Shown here: piece by piece, positions 1 to 15,600 of the stretch
How positions within the stretch are numbered: position 1 is the first letter of the stretch
Layout: every line of letters starts with the position of its first letter
DNA from: Pomphorhynchus laevis
Lineage: Eukaryota; Acanthocephala; Palaeacanthocephala; Echinorhynchida; Pomphorhynchidae
Length of the DNA: 64,000 nt
Assembly (NCBI GenBank): GCA_012934845.2
Contig: WNNJ02001290.1
Location: 241,719-305,718, forward strand
Reading direction: 5' to 3'
Program-made: the position numbers and the translations under genes
The notes under the pieces: model-generated
Database searches by the model: none
Seen by the model: the letters and a program-made list of their open reading frames with translations, nothing else
Told to the model about the DNA's origin: nothing

Positions 1-698
1 TGATGGTGAAAATAAATTCGGTTGTTGAGGCAGAGACCGATCACTGTTGCTAGTAGATGACGCCAATGCCGGAAGCATAGATTCGTCAAAGCATTGCCGA
101 TCTTGCTGCATCTTACCGAGGTAAATCTGTTGCTGCTGTTGACGTCTCATTAATAAAGCGTGCTGTTGCTGTTCTAACATCCTATTTTGCTGCCAAACTG
201 CATCCATTCCTTGGTTAGCAACTGCTGCGGCATTTATCAAAAGTTGCTTATTTTCAGGTATTGAAAGATGTGATGATGATCGAAGCATTGGCCTTAGTTG
301 CGATGAACTGTCTTCAGCGTACATTGAGGGTGCCCGAACTGTATACAACATTCTGCTAGATGCCTGATTATGATGTATCATGAAATCCTGTGTACGGCAT
401 TGCTGAAATGACATATCATTTTGATGAGTATGTTGACCGGATGATGTTGGCTGGGGTACAGGGCAACGACGAAAGTTCATCTGTTGATTAGTGATAGGAG
501 AAGCACGACGTTGTTGTATAGCAAGGTCCTGCAGAAACAATGTTCTATCAACTATAGTGGGCGTTCGCATCGGCTTTCCACCTAAAGTGTTGCTAACTAT
601 TGTTGCTGGATTAGTAACCTGGCTTTGTTGAGCAACTGGCATATACTGAATCTCCCGAACTGTCGACGAATTCTGAGAAGATGGTGAAGTCAAGGCTG
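1..698 (-). CDS. CBP/p300 exon 21 (partial): Gln-rich C-terminal region
   Basis: Open in frame for all 232 codons to the window edge and rich in Gln, Ser, Pro and Met, as in the C-terminal third of CBP/p300. It has no catalytic domain. The NCBD/IBiD interaction helices are not recognisable in the part shown and may lie beyond the edge. Acceptor TTTTTGTAG before 698 joins in phase 1 with exon 20. Confidence 0.87.
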
Positions 699-3600
699 CT
701 ACAAAAACAAACAAGACAATGTTTTTACATAAATTGATTGTTATCTAATCTAGAATATAAAACAAAATGAAACGGAGATTTTCAAGGTTTTAGAAAAAAT
801 ATACTAACATGTCTAGCTTAAAAATAGTTGATAAATTAGTTAAATGTCAGCATTTGGTAGGCTTAACAAATTTCAAAAATAATATCGGTACGTTTAAGAT
901 TTTTTATAGTCTTTATATTAACATTAGCGAAATTTAAAAGTTTAAAAATGTTCATTGAGATAAAATATCTCTAGCATATTTATTTGTATTGTATTTAATA
1001 TTCTAATATAGTATTTCTTTTAAATAAAATAATATCACAGATTTCATAATTTTAATTCTAAAAAGATCTTTTAATATTCAGATTTCTTTTAAAATACTAT
1101 GTTTTCTTTAAATAAAAAACATACAGTCAATTTTGGATGACTCTTCAAATAATACATCAAACATATTTTATATTTTTAAAAATAATAAATTATATTTTAA
1201 TTATTTGTTGATAAATTATTTTAATATATGTCATCGTATTATTCCAAACGTTAACATTATTAATAAAATCAACAATTAATTTAAATATAGAAATATTTAA
1301 TTATAAATTAGATAGAAAATAATATAATAGATATTAATATATAAGATATATTAATATATTTGTATTAATATATTAATATTAAATATTAATGCTAATATTT
1401 AATATTAATATATTATCAAATTAATATAATTGAATATATATTAATATAAATTAAAGATTATATCAGATATTGAAACATTTTACCAAGTCTGAATGTCATT
1501 TATTATTCTAGCGTTAATTTTATTAACAGTCTTAATATAACTTTGCAAACTATATTATAAGTTTTGTAGTAAAACAGATTGTCACGTGCTAGCTATACAA
1601 AACATTTTTTAACAATCATATATTTTCTGAATTATGAATATTTTAGAATCTTATCGAAATTTGAAACCGTAAATTAATTTGAAATATTTATTTAATAATT
1701 TTTTACTTTTTATTTATTATTTTTATGAATATTTAAAGCAAACAATTCTATATAAAACTTTTCTATGACTTTGCTCACGCAAATCCGAGTCTACAGTGTA
1801 ATCTCCGAATAACGTCATTACACACCTTGTTAAGTTGACAATTTGAATCAAAATTTCGGCAAATAAGAATAATTCTTTCTTAATATTTTTATGAATATTC
1901 ATGGACTTTTAATGTGTATTAAACAACCAATTTTACAGCATTTAAACAAATAAGCCATTAAAATAAAGCCGTTGGCATTAATATTGTTATATTTAAGAAG
2001 ATAACATTCTTAAAATAATCATTAGAAACATTAATCATTGTGACTGAGTTAGGCCGTACTCGGTATGATTATGAATTCTTGCGTTGCTGATATAATCAGT
2101 CTTGTTTTCAGTCTTGTTGAAGTAAACATAAAGATGTATTTAATACGAGAATAATACTGATATTTGCACGTAATAGTGGAATACAATAATTGTAGGCTAG
2201 ATGTTTCCTTTCGACATTTCTGACAATAATCCATCTAATATTCTATTGGCCTCCGGTTCTACCTAAGTTCAAAGCAATATTCGGGAGAAAGAGGCGAATT
2301 TTAATTCTGTAATTCGTTCTTCGTATTTTTGTATACCTGCGTTGCTGGTGAAAATTATGCGATTTAAATGGTGCTTTCATGGGATACGAAGGTATCAACG
2401 AATTATAAAAATCCAAAAAATGTCGCACCATTGTTTCTCCAAGTAAACCTCGACACGCTATGCCCGAACGTGTTTTATCATCTATATACGTTGTACATCT
2501 ATAAGATTCATAATTTGAGAGTATTAGCCGCAAACATTGCTCAATTGTTGAATCGGCACATGCTTCTGTCAGCTCTTTAGTGATGCTATTTATGAATAAA
2601 TATTTACGATATTTATGAACTAGAGAATAATAAAAAAAATTCTTTTTATTTATAAATAATAAAATAAATTTAATAAAATTAAATTAATATAAAAATGTTA
2701 TGATTGTAGCACGATATTATCTTCACAGGTATTGTTCCCATACAGCAGGACGGTTCTCATACAGCAGTAGCGACACAGACGTACTGAGTTCGAATTCGAT
2801 CAGCACCAGTGTAGGAGTAAGCAGATAATAAGGGTCGAAACGTGAGATGTATGCCTGGGTCAGCAGCTGATAATACCAACCCAGACTGATTAGTACCATT
2901 TTGCTGTATAAAAATAAGATAAATACAGGTGAAGATAATATCGTGCCACAATTAGATGAATTTCAGGTCATAGATGAAATCTTAATTTAAAATTTTAAAC
3001 AAACCAGCTAAATAAGTGTAGAGTTCAAGTCTTTAAAAATAAGTTGAAAACTCTTTCTGAATTACCCACTATTGCCGTGTAAGAATGCAAATATGCAAAA
3101 AGAAATTAATCGAAAGAGTTTAAAGTAAAGAGTATGCTATCCAATATAACTTACGATGCATGCTTCTCTGCATTGTTGTCATCATTCTTCTTCTCTCTAG
3201 CTGGCTGTTCAATGCCCTCTGTTTCTGCATTTTCTGCTTCAATCCAGTACAGAATGGGAACTAAAGAAATGGGAAATGACAACAAAATTACATTACATTA
3301 ATTTAAAGATATAAAGATATAATATACGAAATATAATTACATATAAGCCATACGTGCATAAAGAAGCCAGGAACAAAATAATAAATTTACTACCTTTAAA
3401 AATAAAATAGATTTTTCTAATAAAATTGATATTCAAAATTAAAATATTTTAATATTAAACAGTTATTAAAAAAACCTGTTTTATAAACTAGTTAAATAAT
3501 TGTTTTGAACAAGTAATTGTTTAAACAAAAAATAGTCTCAGGTTTGTGATAAAAATATTATAAATAAATTTTGTTTTTAATATTAATTGAAAAATACGCT

Positions 3601-6600
3601 TTTATATTTTAATCAATATCTTCTGGTAAAAGAAAGCCAACTTTTAAGAAATTTCGTCTTAATATGTTAAATTGAGTTAGATGTTTTATAAAATAAATAT
3701 AAATACAAAAATTATAAACGTATTAATATGCAGAATTTATTGATATCTCTGTTTAATTTAAACTTCTGTCTTTTGGGAACGATTCCTAATTAGTTAGCAT
3801 TATGTTGTTAGGAAAGCGTTATAGTAGTTATTTAATACAAAGATTAGTTTCGTTTGTTTGTTCGTCAGTAAGTTCTGGGACGAGTTCTTCTAAAATAAAC
3901 GAAATACGAGTTTGAGACTACTCGTCATGGGACGAGTTGCCCTCGAGTATTTAGTAAATTTAAATAAATTTGATACAAAGATTAAATAAATTGTGTTTTA
4001 AATATTAATTGAAAAATTCGCTTATATTTTAATTAATGTTTTACATATCTCTATGATTCGTCTCGTAACATAAAGATCAAAAACCTGACACTAGAAACGT
4101 TCAAGATATACTTTACTGTCACGTCTTTTAACATATTGTTTAACATAATAAGTATAATAATTACATAATAGTTAATCATTACAAGAAGACGATTGCTTGT
4201 CTTCATGTCCTTTGCAATGATTTCACATTTGCTTGGATTTAAACACAAACCAAGACCGGAAACGAGTAGCAGGATGATTTTAACATCCTCATTTACGAGG
4301 AGGATGAAATTTAAAATAAAAGTCAATTTTAATTTATACATGATAAGTATAATAATTACATAATAGTTAATAATTACTCAAAATATAAAGTTTATAAAAA
4401 TGTAATTATCGATTTGAAAATTTATTTAAATACTATAATTAAATTTTAATTTGAACTAAATATTATTTATCAATTATTTAATTTTTTATTATTAAATAGC
4501 AACTGTGTTACTATAAAACTCAGATAATTCTAGACAATTTATGTTCATTTAGATAATAAATTCAAGAATTTATTACATAATTAAATTATTATGTAATAAT
4601 TAATTATTTTTAATAAATTTCGATTTTAATTTGACTAATTTAAACTGCCAATTTTCACGCAAGTTTGATAGTTTTTTCTCTTTTTATAATGAAGAATCAT
4701 AAATCAACACAATATTATTAAAAATTTATTTAAACTATCAAGCGAAAATATTTGTGGATGGATAATAAACAATGTGCTTTGTATTAGAATAACGTACACT
4801 AAATAATCAAATTCTATAAAAGGAAATACGTCATTAGCGCTTATTTAACCATAGCGTCAAAGTGTCTAGAGTATTAAATTTACTTAATTTTATTATAATG
4901 TATTTAATGATACTTTATTTAATTATATCCTTAAAATACTAGATGATCTGATGTGCTATTAGATTTAAACACGATTTTTTACTATAACAGCATACGAACT
5001 AATACGTTTAGCATAGCGTATATTGTTTATTAGGGCTAGAGTATTAAATTTACTTAATTTTATTGTAATGCATTTAATGATATTTTATTTAAAAAAAAAC
5101 TTAAAAATACTAGTATGACAAGTTTCTATAATATTTTACAAAAATTCAACAAATGGGTATTTGGTAGAGTGGACACCAGCTTCCAGGATGCTGTATCTTA
5201 CGCGTGTATCGTGAAGCAAAGAAATGCATTGCCTTGTTGCTGAGACAGTGATGCGTAGTTGATACACCGATGAATTAGTAATAGGGTGCAAACACGGCAC
5301 AGTCAATCACATTATCTATTTTAATAACCCGATAAATAATGTGCATAGACAACTTATTGAATCAAAATGAAGAAATACAAGTTAAAAACGTTAAAGGATC
5401 AACTAAGGATATGCTTGACTTATCCATAAAAGTGAGTGGATATTGAGGAATATGAATATTGGGACTGATTTTGACTATATACTTTGTTTCTCGAGATGTT
5501 TCTAGGATAAATACATAAATATCATTTTATGATTAATATCATTTTGCTATCTTTAATTGATTATGATGCTAGTAGCGAGCATTAAAGTATTCGTTTAATT
5601 TTTATTATATTTCTAGGACAATTACAAGCTGCTGTATCTCTGGGGAAAAGAGATCCAGTTCAGAATAATTTTGGTTGACATCATTCAGTCCGGTTGAGTA
5701 CATTTTTAACATAGCAATGGTCATTTAAATAATGAAATTATCAAGGCCGAATTGTCAATTAAGACTATTGAAAAAAGTCTAAATTATTTAAAAATTATAA
5801 AAATAGTGAACATTAACAAAATGTGTAGTACTTACGGAACAGTTAGGATCAGTGCATACGCGAGCATGATGATGACATAACATCTTAATTTGTCTGCAGA
5901 TTTGACAACTGCTTGTCTTGTTTGTGCACTGTTTGATATGTTGAATGACAAGCTTCATCTTCTGACATCCTGGATGACTTGAACAATTTGCATTTCGGCA
6001 ATTGACAGCGTGGAGTAAACTTTCGATACAACGTTCAATGGATTGCTGCCGGGTTTGCTGTGGGCTTGCTTGAATTGCGGAATCTGCTGATGAACCAAGT
6101 TTCGATGCTGCTACCGAAGTAATGTCAATCGCAACTGCTAGACGTTCCATCGGATGCTCGTGAGTTACTGACTGATGACATACACCACACAGGTCATAAT
6201 CCTAAATAAAGAAATTAAACTTTTAGCAATCGAAACACGTGTTAATTTGTACACATTAATCGTCTATTTCAGAATTTGACATGTATTGACTGATGCAAAT
6301 ATCAGTCACATCTTATATAGAATGCAACATATTTTATATAGCTGATATTATCAACACCTCTAGGTAATAAACAGCAAAAAGGTTTCGCTTTAGTGAATTG
6401 ATATGCAATATAAATTGTGAATGTTTTAATTTAAATCGATATAACCATAGCTGAAATACTATACTGTATAGATTGCTTTTAGTTGTCTCGTGGACATTAG
6501 AAACGAAGTATTAATCGCAAAATAGTGGCATAGTTAAGAATAAAATGGAGTTGAGTAAGCTTTGAACATTATAAATAAAGTGAGTTGAGTGAACGGAGAA

Positions 6601-9600
6601 ACTAAGTTAGCATTAATATAGAGAGTTAGCAGAGTTGACTGAGCGATAAAGGTCAGTATTTAACAAAGTATTAAACAAAGTATGTGGTAGGATTTAATAT
6701 TTTATATAATTGATAAGGTGATATATTCGTGGATGATGTAGTGTGATGCATTTAATACGGTCGATTATTCAAGAATGCGATAACATTAAGCATGCTTTAA
6801 AAATTGAGTGATGGATATAGTAGAGTACGTCGATTGTTAAATACATTATAGAGAATAATAGATAAAACAGATAAATATATCAGATTAATAGATTTGATAT
6901 AAATATATATCAAATATATAATAGATATATTTCCATGCATCCTTTCACCACTGCCGTTGATGTGTATAGACTCAAAAATTATCCGTCTATAATAATTTGA
7001 TTCAGCGTTTATGTTTGAGAACGACGTATTCGATCAAATCGATGGAGTTGCAATGGGCTCTCCGCTGGGACCTACTTTAGCAAACATTTATATGGATGAA
7101 TGGGAAACAGATATATATCATAGACTGCCAGACCTATGTGCATATTGGCGGTATGTAGATGATGTGTTTATGGTTTTCAATACGCGTCCAAATACGGTAT
7201 CACTTCGAAACGTACTTAATGAAAAAGATCCGGCCATACAATGGCACGTACAGTTCGAAGATAGTAAACAATCGATCGCATTTCTCGATGTGCTGGTTAG
7301 ACGTGGTAATAACATCACAACAGAGGTATATCGTAAACCGAATATTACATGGAATCCTCCCCTCTGGTCTACTCATATACCAAACAAATATAAGATATCC
7401 GCAGCATCGTCATTGTTGCTAAGGTCTTTGCAAATTTGCTCAGAGAAATGTACCCGTTTGACTGAGAGTTCGATTATTAAGTCGAAACTTAAAAATCGTG
7501 GCTTTCCCAAATGGGCCATCACACAGGCAGATCGAAAGTCGAAGAATATATTTTTTGCATCAACACATGATAAAAAAGACCAAGCAAAAACTAAAATATA
7601 TTTACGATCGTCTTTCGTTGACAACCGTAGCCTGAACAAACTTGAAGATGGTCTTAGACGACAAACATCACGTCCTACAATTTACTGTCCACCTAGCACG
7701 TGTCTAGCATCTATGTTCAAACGAAGACCCTTATCTCAAAAAACGTTAGGTCTCGTATATGAGATAAAATGTAAAGATTGTGAAGCTACATACGTGGGTC
7801 AGACGAAACGACCATTACACCTTAGAATTAAGGAACATCGTAATGCTCTAAGGAAAGGGGACATGTCATCTGCTGTTTTAAACCATTCTGTCATGAAAGG
7901 ACACAATATTGAATTCGATAATATCAAAATTCTTGCAAAAGAATCAAATTATTATAGACGGATAATTTTTGAGTCTATACACATCAACGGCAGTGGTGAA
8001 AGGATGCATGGAAATAAATCAAATTATAATTTAAAAATTCCTATCGACACTATGGACTAAGAAAACATGTTCATTTTCTTCCGCACTTATGTAATATAAG
8101 GCGATTTGTGTTTGAAAACTTTCAACTTGAAAAGGGTCACTGTGATTGACCGAAACGTTGTTATAATTAACTCTAACAAAAATTTGTTTTTCTCGTGTGG
8201 ATAATTAATAATGCCTAATAAACAGATTACGTGGCACACGAATGTAATTTTATCAGAATATAATAGATATATAATATTTAAATATATATCTATTATATAT
8301 AGATATATATCTATTATATATAGATATATATTAAATATATATCTATTTAATATAAATATATCAGATTAATAGATTTGTTATTCAGATTTATTTTATTAAT
8401 CATATTAATAAATTTGGATAGATTAATATATTAAATAGATTAATATAAAAAATATTAATACATAAAACAGATAACTAGATTTAGATTTGTTAATAGATAA
8501 AACAGATTTACAAATTTGGATAAATTAATAGATTAAATAGATAAATATATTAAATAAATTAATAGTTAAAAATACTTATAGATAAATGGAGTAATATATT
8601 TAAATAAATAAAAAGATAAAACATATTAATAAATTCGGATATATTAATATATAAAAAGATAAATATATAAATAGTTAAAAGAGATTAATAGATAAAAATA
8701 TTTATATATAAATAGATTAATAATTAAAAAATATTAATATATAAATTAATAGACTTTGATAGAAATAGCTAAAACATTAATAAATATGGATAGATTAATA
8801 GATTAAATATATTAATAGATCAATAGATTAATCGATTAAATATATTAATAGGCAATAGATTAATAGATAAAACAGATTAATAGATCAATAGACTAATAGA
8901 TAAAACAGATAAACTAATAAACCTTTATAATGTACCATTTAAAATATAATTCGCAGCTAATATGTAAAGATTAAAAATGTAGCTTTTTCATTTCGAATTC
9001 ATCCCTTATCCCGCATTTAAGCTGTAGATAATACTTTTATCATTAACTAAAATACTTTGAGTAATCTACATTTTCTTGGGTCAACGACATAACAAATGAT
9101 AAAATTGAATACACAAAGTTACATGTATGTATTTCATAATAATTACATAATAATTACGTATTGAAATAAAGCAGTCATTCGAGAATACAAAAAATTTTAA
9201 ACGTTTCACCGAATTGACTGTTGATAATTCTAAGAAATATTTGATTTCTATTTTATTTATATTAAATAATAAACGAAAATGTTGTATCCGTGTGTTAAGG
9301 CTATTATCATCATTAGGCTATTGTGTTAATCGCCTAATGAATAATTAGTGATTTGCCTGTCGTACGCATGTGAATTCAATGATTTTCATCGACTATCTCA
9401 GAAACATTTTTTTACAATATCAAAGCCCGTTAGGCTAATTAGTAAATGTTTATCTTTGATTGGCTGAACTTGACATTAACGTAGAAACTCGATAATTCTG
9501 CCTTTGGGTACAAATTACATAACCTTTGATATTTTTAATATTTGTTCATTTACCTTTAATAAAAAGCAATTACCTCACATATTGTACAATGATAACGAAC

Positions 9601-12600
9601 TTCAACGTGCGATTTGCACTTATTACACGTATATACGAATCTGTCTGAGCCTTGTTGATGAATTTCATAAAGAAACGCCATGGTAGAATACTTTGCCCTT
9701 CTTAATGAAGAAAACTCTAAATGCCGTTCTCTAGCAAAATTAAGAAAAGCGTCACGTCCGTCCATAAGATCCGATGGCAAAATTGAATCAACATCAACGA
9801 TATCGTCAGTGTCCGATAAAGTTGAAGGAGCATCAGAAAGACGTATTACAAAAAATACCTAATTGAAATACAAAAATTAAAAATAAATAAATTTAAAATG
9901 AAATTAAAAACAAAATATGTAATTGGGTCTATCAATTAATTGTAAAATGATAGAATATAAAAATCAATATAATGAAACTAGACGTTTTTACAAGCGAGCT
10001 TTTATATAAATCTATCAAACAAGAATAACCGTTTTAGATGAAACAAATTAAAGGATATGAATTTTTGATTTCTTTGAACTTTTTTAAAATTATCAAACAA
10101 TTAAGAATTTCGATCTGTTGTTAAAATATCTAAAATTTATAAATTATGCATAACTTTAAAATACAGCTTATATTATTGTATAGGTAAAACGTCTTTTGAT
10201 ATAATCTAAATTCCACAAATTGACATTAATCGAGTAAGTTCCCAGCGTTGAACATATTAAGGGAAAGAATTAAATCATCAATCTAACATCTTACTTATTT
10301 TGACCTTGTCAACGAATTGTAAATCTTTATTTTTTAAATTGAACGCTTGGTTATAATAAAGTTTTTCAATGAATGATGCATGATTGAACCATGCACGCTG
10401 AGAAATTACTAAAGACAGGACAAATATGTTTATTACAATAAAAACAGAGAAATTACGAAAGACAGGATATGTTCATTAGAAATACGTTTTAATAGAAACA
10501 GACACGGTTAACTAAAATATCTGGCATTCGTCAAAGGCCCAAACCAATTTCCATTGAATATCTTAATTTTTCTTATTCGTGGATAAAATCAATTGAATTA
10601 CTTTATATTTTCTAATAATTAAATCATCAATCTAACATCTTACTTATTTTAACCTTGTCAACGAATTGTAAATCTTTACTTTTTAAAATTGAACGATTGG
10701 ATAATAATATTCACAGTTTCTCTTGTTCTTTGATAGAGCAGAAATAAAATAAAATCAAATAGGATAAAATCAATTGAATTACTTTATATTTTCTAAGCAA
10801 TTTATTAAAACACTGCCGATTTTCAAAAATTGTTTAAAAGATCTGTTTTGTTGAAATAATAGATCAAAAAGAACTTCAAAATTTCATTATCATGTAGAGA
10901 ACGTACACTTATTTTTTATTAGGAAATTGTGACGGCGTGGAAGTACGGCGAAAAGCGAAAGTCGTGTAAAGAAGATTACACTAAAACCGAAGAAGTCTAA
11001 CGATCAACATCACGCAATCCGTGCTTGACCATAAGAGAAAATCGCAGGAGTCACAAAATCGGACTTTCATCCCATTTGCAGCGATAGCGCAGTTTGTACT
11101 CTGAGACTTTATATATCGATTTTAAAATTTATGAACTAAAACTATATTAGTACATTCGAACACATTTTAATATATAAAAAGTATATTTAGATTACATAAA
11201 CATAAATAAACTAATTTAAAAGCATTAAACTCTAAGATAAACTAATTAAAATGAGCTCAGCATATTTAAAGTGTAGAAAACCTACCTCTTTGTGCTTATC
11301 CATTGTAGCAAATACCTTCGATGTGAGATCACTACCAATTGCTAGCTTTTTCGATTGTTGCTTTCTTTGTGCTTTGCTTTTAGCTACCTGGTTTTTCTTC
11401 TTTTGTGTTGAACAACGTTTGCTCGATGTAATTAACTTAATTTTTAAAAGATAAACAAATTGAAAACACATAATTTAAGTACTACAATCGAAAAATAACT
11501 TTTATATTTTATATGTGATTTACTGTGTTATTTTGCATGTTATTTGTATTTATTTATTAAAACATTATAACAAATGGGCCTGTTTAAATTATTGTCAAAT
11601 ATTCAAACTGAAAGTTTAATTATAACAAGATTAAAGTGAGTTGATGTAGGTGCTCGAAAACAAGCTAATGCCCATCGCCTAATTGCAAAACTTAGGCGAC
11701 GCTTTAAACGAACAAGTGTGATCGCATAATCATGTGAGTGCGATGCCGTGTTATACCTGACGATAAAGCACAGTAGTGATATTTCCATTTTGCTCATCCC
11801 ATATAACATTAGAGACACAAGCGGCATAAAACTGACATGTTCAACTAGCTCGGATCGTTCTCTGTACTTTGCTACTTTGCGGGATTCACTATATTCGAAG
11901 GCAAATTGAAGAATAAGACTTGAGTACTAATGAGATAGTGTAGAAAATACTGTGACGTCACAAAACTTAAAATCAAAAAGTTCAGCGTGCAGCTAACAAT
12001 ATCAAGTCGTGTCTGGTGATCTCTCGATGTGGTAAGACATTGAAATTTTAAAGATAAGTGGTTTGAGTCCAACACAATGACAAATTTGGCATAATTCATA
12101 ATTTTTATGAGATTATATCTCAAATTGTGTTGAAAGATAAGACACGTCTTTATTAACGTCAAAAATATAATATAAAAATTTATTGTAGTTTTGATAAAAT
12201 TGATAATATTAATTGTGCTATTGTATATTTTATAACATAATATTATTATATAATACATAAATATAATTGCAAATATTTGGAAATATGACAATCTAGTTAA
12301 ATTCTCCAAGGACGTATAAATTTAAGCTTCATAAAGAAATTCCAATTTTTGATAACTTATTTAGCAAAAGCTAATTTTAAATACGTTCAAATGCATGTAA
12401 ATAAAACCAAGTCGACATATAAGATATTCGTGAATGCGTGCCAGTAGGGAAATATGCGAATTGGTTATCTATAAATAAATTACTAATGCACAAATATATC
12501 AAGAACTTTCAGTTTAATTAGAAAATTAGATGTTATTATTACGAGTAGAAGAAAACGCTATTAATTCATTAAAAATGAATTAATGGCGAAACCGAAAAAA

Positions 12601-15600
12601 AGAGAAAAAGTATGAAGTAAAAGTAAATTATTATATTTTCAAATTATATCAGATTTATTGTTTTGAACCTGAATAATATATTAAAGATTATCATTTCTAT
12701 TTTTTATTGTTTACAACCGGGAACATTGATCACAATGATCATATAAGGAATATCTACAATTTAATAATTTAATTTGTTCTTAAAGTTCTTCTAGTTTATA
12801 AATTCTAAATTTATTTTATTAAACAAAAAGGTCTATTTCGATAGCTCTTGGTATAATCTTTATAACCGAAATCTTGAGGTATAATATTTTTATATTTTAT
12901 ACTTTATATTTAACACAAATGAAATTTTATTTGAGAAACATTCTCTTAGAGCATATTGTTTTTCGAATATAAGAAAGATTGTGAAATATAAAAATTTATT
13001 AAATTTATACATTTTACAATTGGACTGATTTTACCAAAAAGGCAAATATTCCACTTGTGGTTACAGATAAGAAATAGAGTTAACTGAGTAAGTGATTTAG
13101 GACTAATACGACGAAGTCGAACGAATCGTAGGAAGTGGCATCATTAATCAAGTAATAAAAGTTATACTTACAGACATTGATTCATCATCGTCACTTTCAG
13201 CGATGAGTGTATTGGAGGTACAAGTAACATCTTTTACCACCTCACTTTCCTCTTTTGCTTTGCGTTCTTCCTCTTCCATTTCTTTTATACTATCTTCAAA
13301 AACATTTGGCCAAAAATCCCCATCAAAGTAAGGTATCTGAGCAAGCGATTTAACGTCGTTATCAACAACATCTTTCATGATATCCTTAAAGTATACAACG
13401 TTATCAGCAACGACATTTTTTCGGAAACTATAATTAAAATGGTAAAATTTACCTTAGTTCGTGATGAGAATGTAACTGCGTAAATTTAGGTCATATAAAA
13501 AATAATCCTTTTCAACATCAACAGTGTATCAATATTTTATAGGCTTTTAAAATACATTATAAAACTGTATTATTAAGTAACCTGTTATATTTTTTATGAA
13601 AATTATAATAAAATTACTATTATTAATAATAAAGTAGATATTATTAATATAATATATTTTTTAACAAATAATATAATAAAATATTTTAATAATATTTAAT
13701 CTCATTTAAAGAATAAGATTGATATAATGTATAACGTCGTGTGTTACTGAAAACTTTGTCTTAGCAAAGAATAGAAAGTGCCCAACATACGTTTTCTTTA
13801 TTATTGTACATTTTAAATTGATACACGATAATCCATAAAGACGAAAATATTTGCTCGCTACGTATTGAGGTAAATTCCATTAAATAAATTTGCTTAAACT
13901 TATTCCTTTGTAATATTTGAACTTATAAAGATGAAAATTAGATTTAAAAAAAACTGTTTCTAATTCCTAGGGCCGATGGCAAGAGCAATCGACATTAAAA
14001 ATTAAAAAAAACCAATTTCTATATTCTTGTAAATTTACTAAATTCCCATGTAGTATTTAAATGTAACAGACGCCAATTATAGAGAATTCCATTCAATCAC
14101 ATTTAAAGACAAATTTATTTTTATTCATTTTACATTTGAATAAATTTTTACTCATATTAATTATTTTACTTAATTATTATATATATTATATTATTAAAAT
14201 TCCTATAGGAATATTATATTATATAATATTATATATTATTATTCCTATATAATAAAAAAACATTAATATTATGAAATATTACATATAATTATATAATATA
14301 TTATAATATATTATTAATATTATAATATATTAATATTTATAGATTATAAAGGGATATTAATATTCCTATTATATAAAAATATTAATATAGATATTCCTAT
14401 TAATATTAGATATTAATATAAATATAATTAATATATCATATAAAAAATATATTAATTAATATATTATATAATATTAATATAATTAAAAAATATATTATAC
14501 TCTAACCAGTTTCTATCATAACAAATTCCATTATCTAAAAACGGCAAATGGAGAACTAATAAAATGACGAGTTGTCACAAACAGAACTAATATTAATATA
14601 AATTAATGCTAATTTAATTAATTTACATTAATTTATGGGAATTAATTTACGTAAATTCCTATGGAAAATTTTTTGTATTTAGTGTATGTTATTCTAATAC
14701 AAAGCATATTGTTTATTATCCATTCATAAATATTTTTCGCTTAAGAGTTTAAATTAATTTTTAATAATATTTTGTTGATTTGTATTTTTATAGTAACAAA
14801 GTAATTTAGTAATTCTTAGTTATATATTTTAAATATTGAATATTTACTACCTTAATAATGTCAAGTTAAAATTTAAAATTCAAATTTTAAATAAAAGTCA
14901 ATTTTTATGACTTGAATAATAAATAACAGATAATGTATCAGTAAAAGGAGTTAAAAAATTAAGAAAAGACAGCATGGTCGAGATGCATTACAAGGCTGTG
15001 GTACATTGCCTTCTCTCGAATTCTTAAATTTTAAAAAACTATAGTTTTCTATTGTTCTATTGCTTACACAATAGATTAAAAATTAGAGGTCATCATGATA
15101 AGGATAAAAAGTAATCAGAAGGAGCTGCTATGTTATCAGGTTTCGCGTCGAATCCTCAACCAACAAAGCGGAAGGTTCAAATTTCCTCTGATGAAGTTTG
15201 ATTATTTAGTGTACTTTATCCTAGTACCAAGCATATTGTTTATTATCCATAAAATGTTTTTGCTTAATAGTTTAAATAAATTTTTAAAAATGTTTAATAT
15301 TATATAATATTAAATATTATATAATTATATAATATTATTATATTAATATTAAATATTTTTAATTTTTAAAAATATTAAATATTTTAATAATATTGTGTTG
15401 ATTTATAATTCTTCGTTATAAAAAGTAAAAAAACCATCAAACTTGCGTGAAAATTGGCAGTTTAAATTAGTCAAATTAAAATCGAAATTAATTAAATATA
15501 ATAATTATTAAATAATAATTTAATTATGTAATAAATTCTTGAATTTATTATCTAAATGAATATGAATTGTCTAGAATTATCTGAGTTTTATAGTAACACA

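Noticed and set aside
4051-4341. 96-codon frame, identical at 15763-16053, as a host gene
   Set aside because: It lies inside a duplicated repeat in introns, one copy antisense to the host gene, and resembles a LINE reverse-transcriptase scrap.
8125-8165. Active hammerhead at the PLE-1 3' end
   Set aside because: GAAA and a stem are present but the CTGANGA box is mutated (CTTGAAA-like), so only a decayed motif is claimed.
11872-12309. 145-codon frame in intron 16 as a membrane protein gene
   Set aside because: Its hydrophobicity follows from AT-rich composition (Ile, Phe, Tyr, Asn). No homology or gene-like context.
13384-13434. Longer exon 16 starting at the AG near 13434
   Set aside because: It would enter out of phase with exon 15 and hit a stop; the internal acceptor gives the family sequence exactly.
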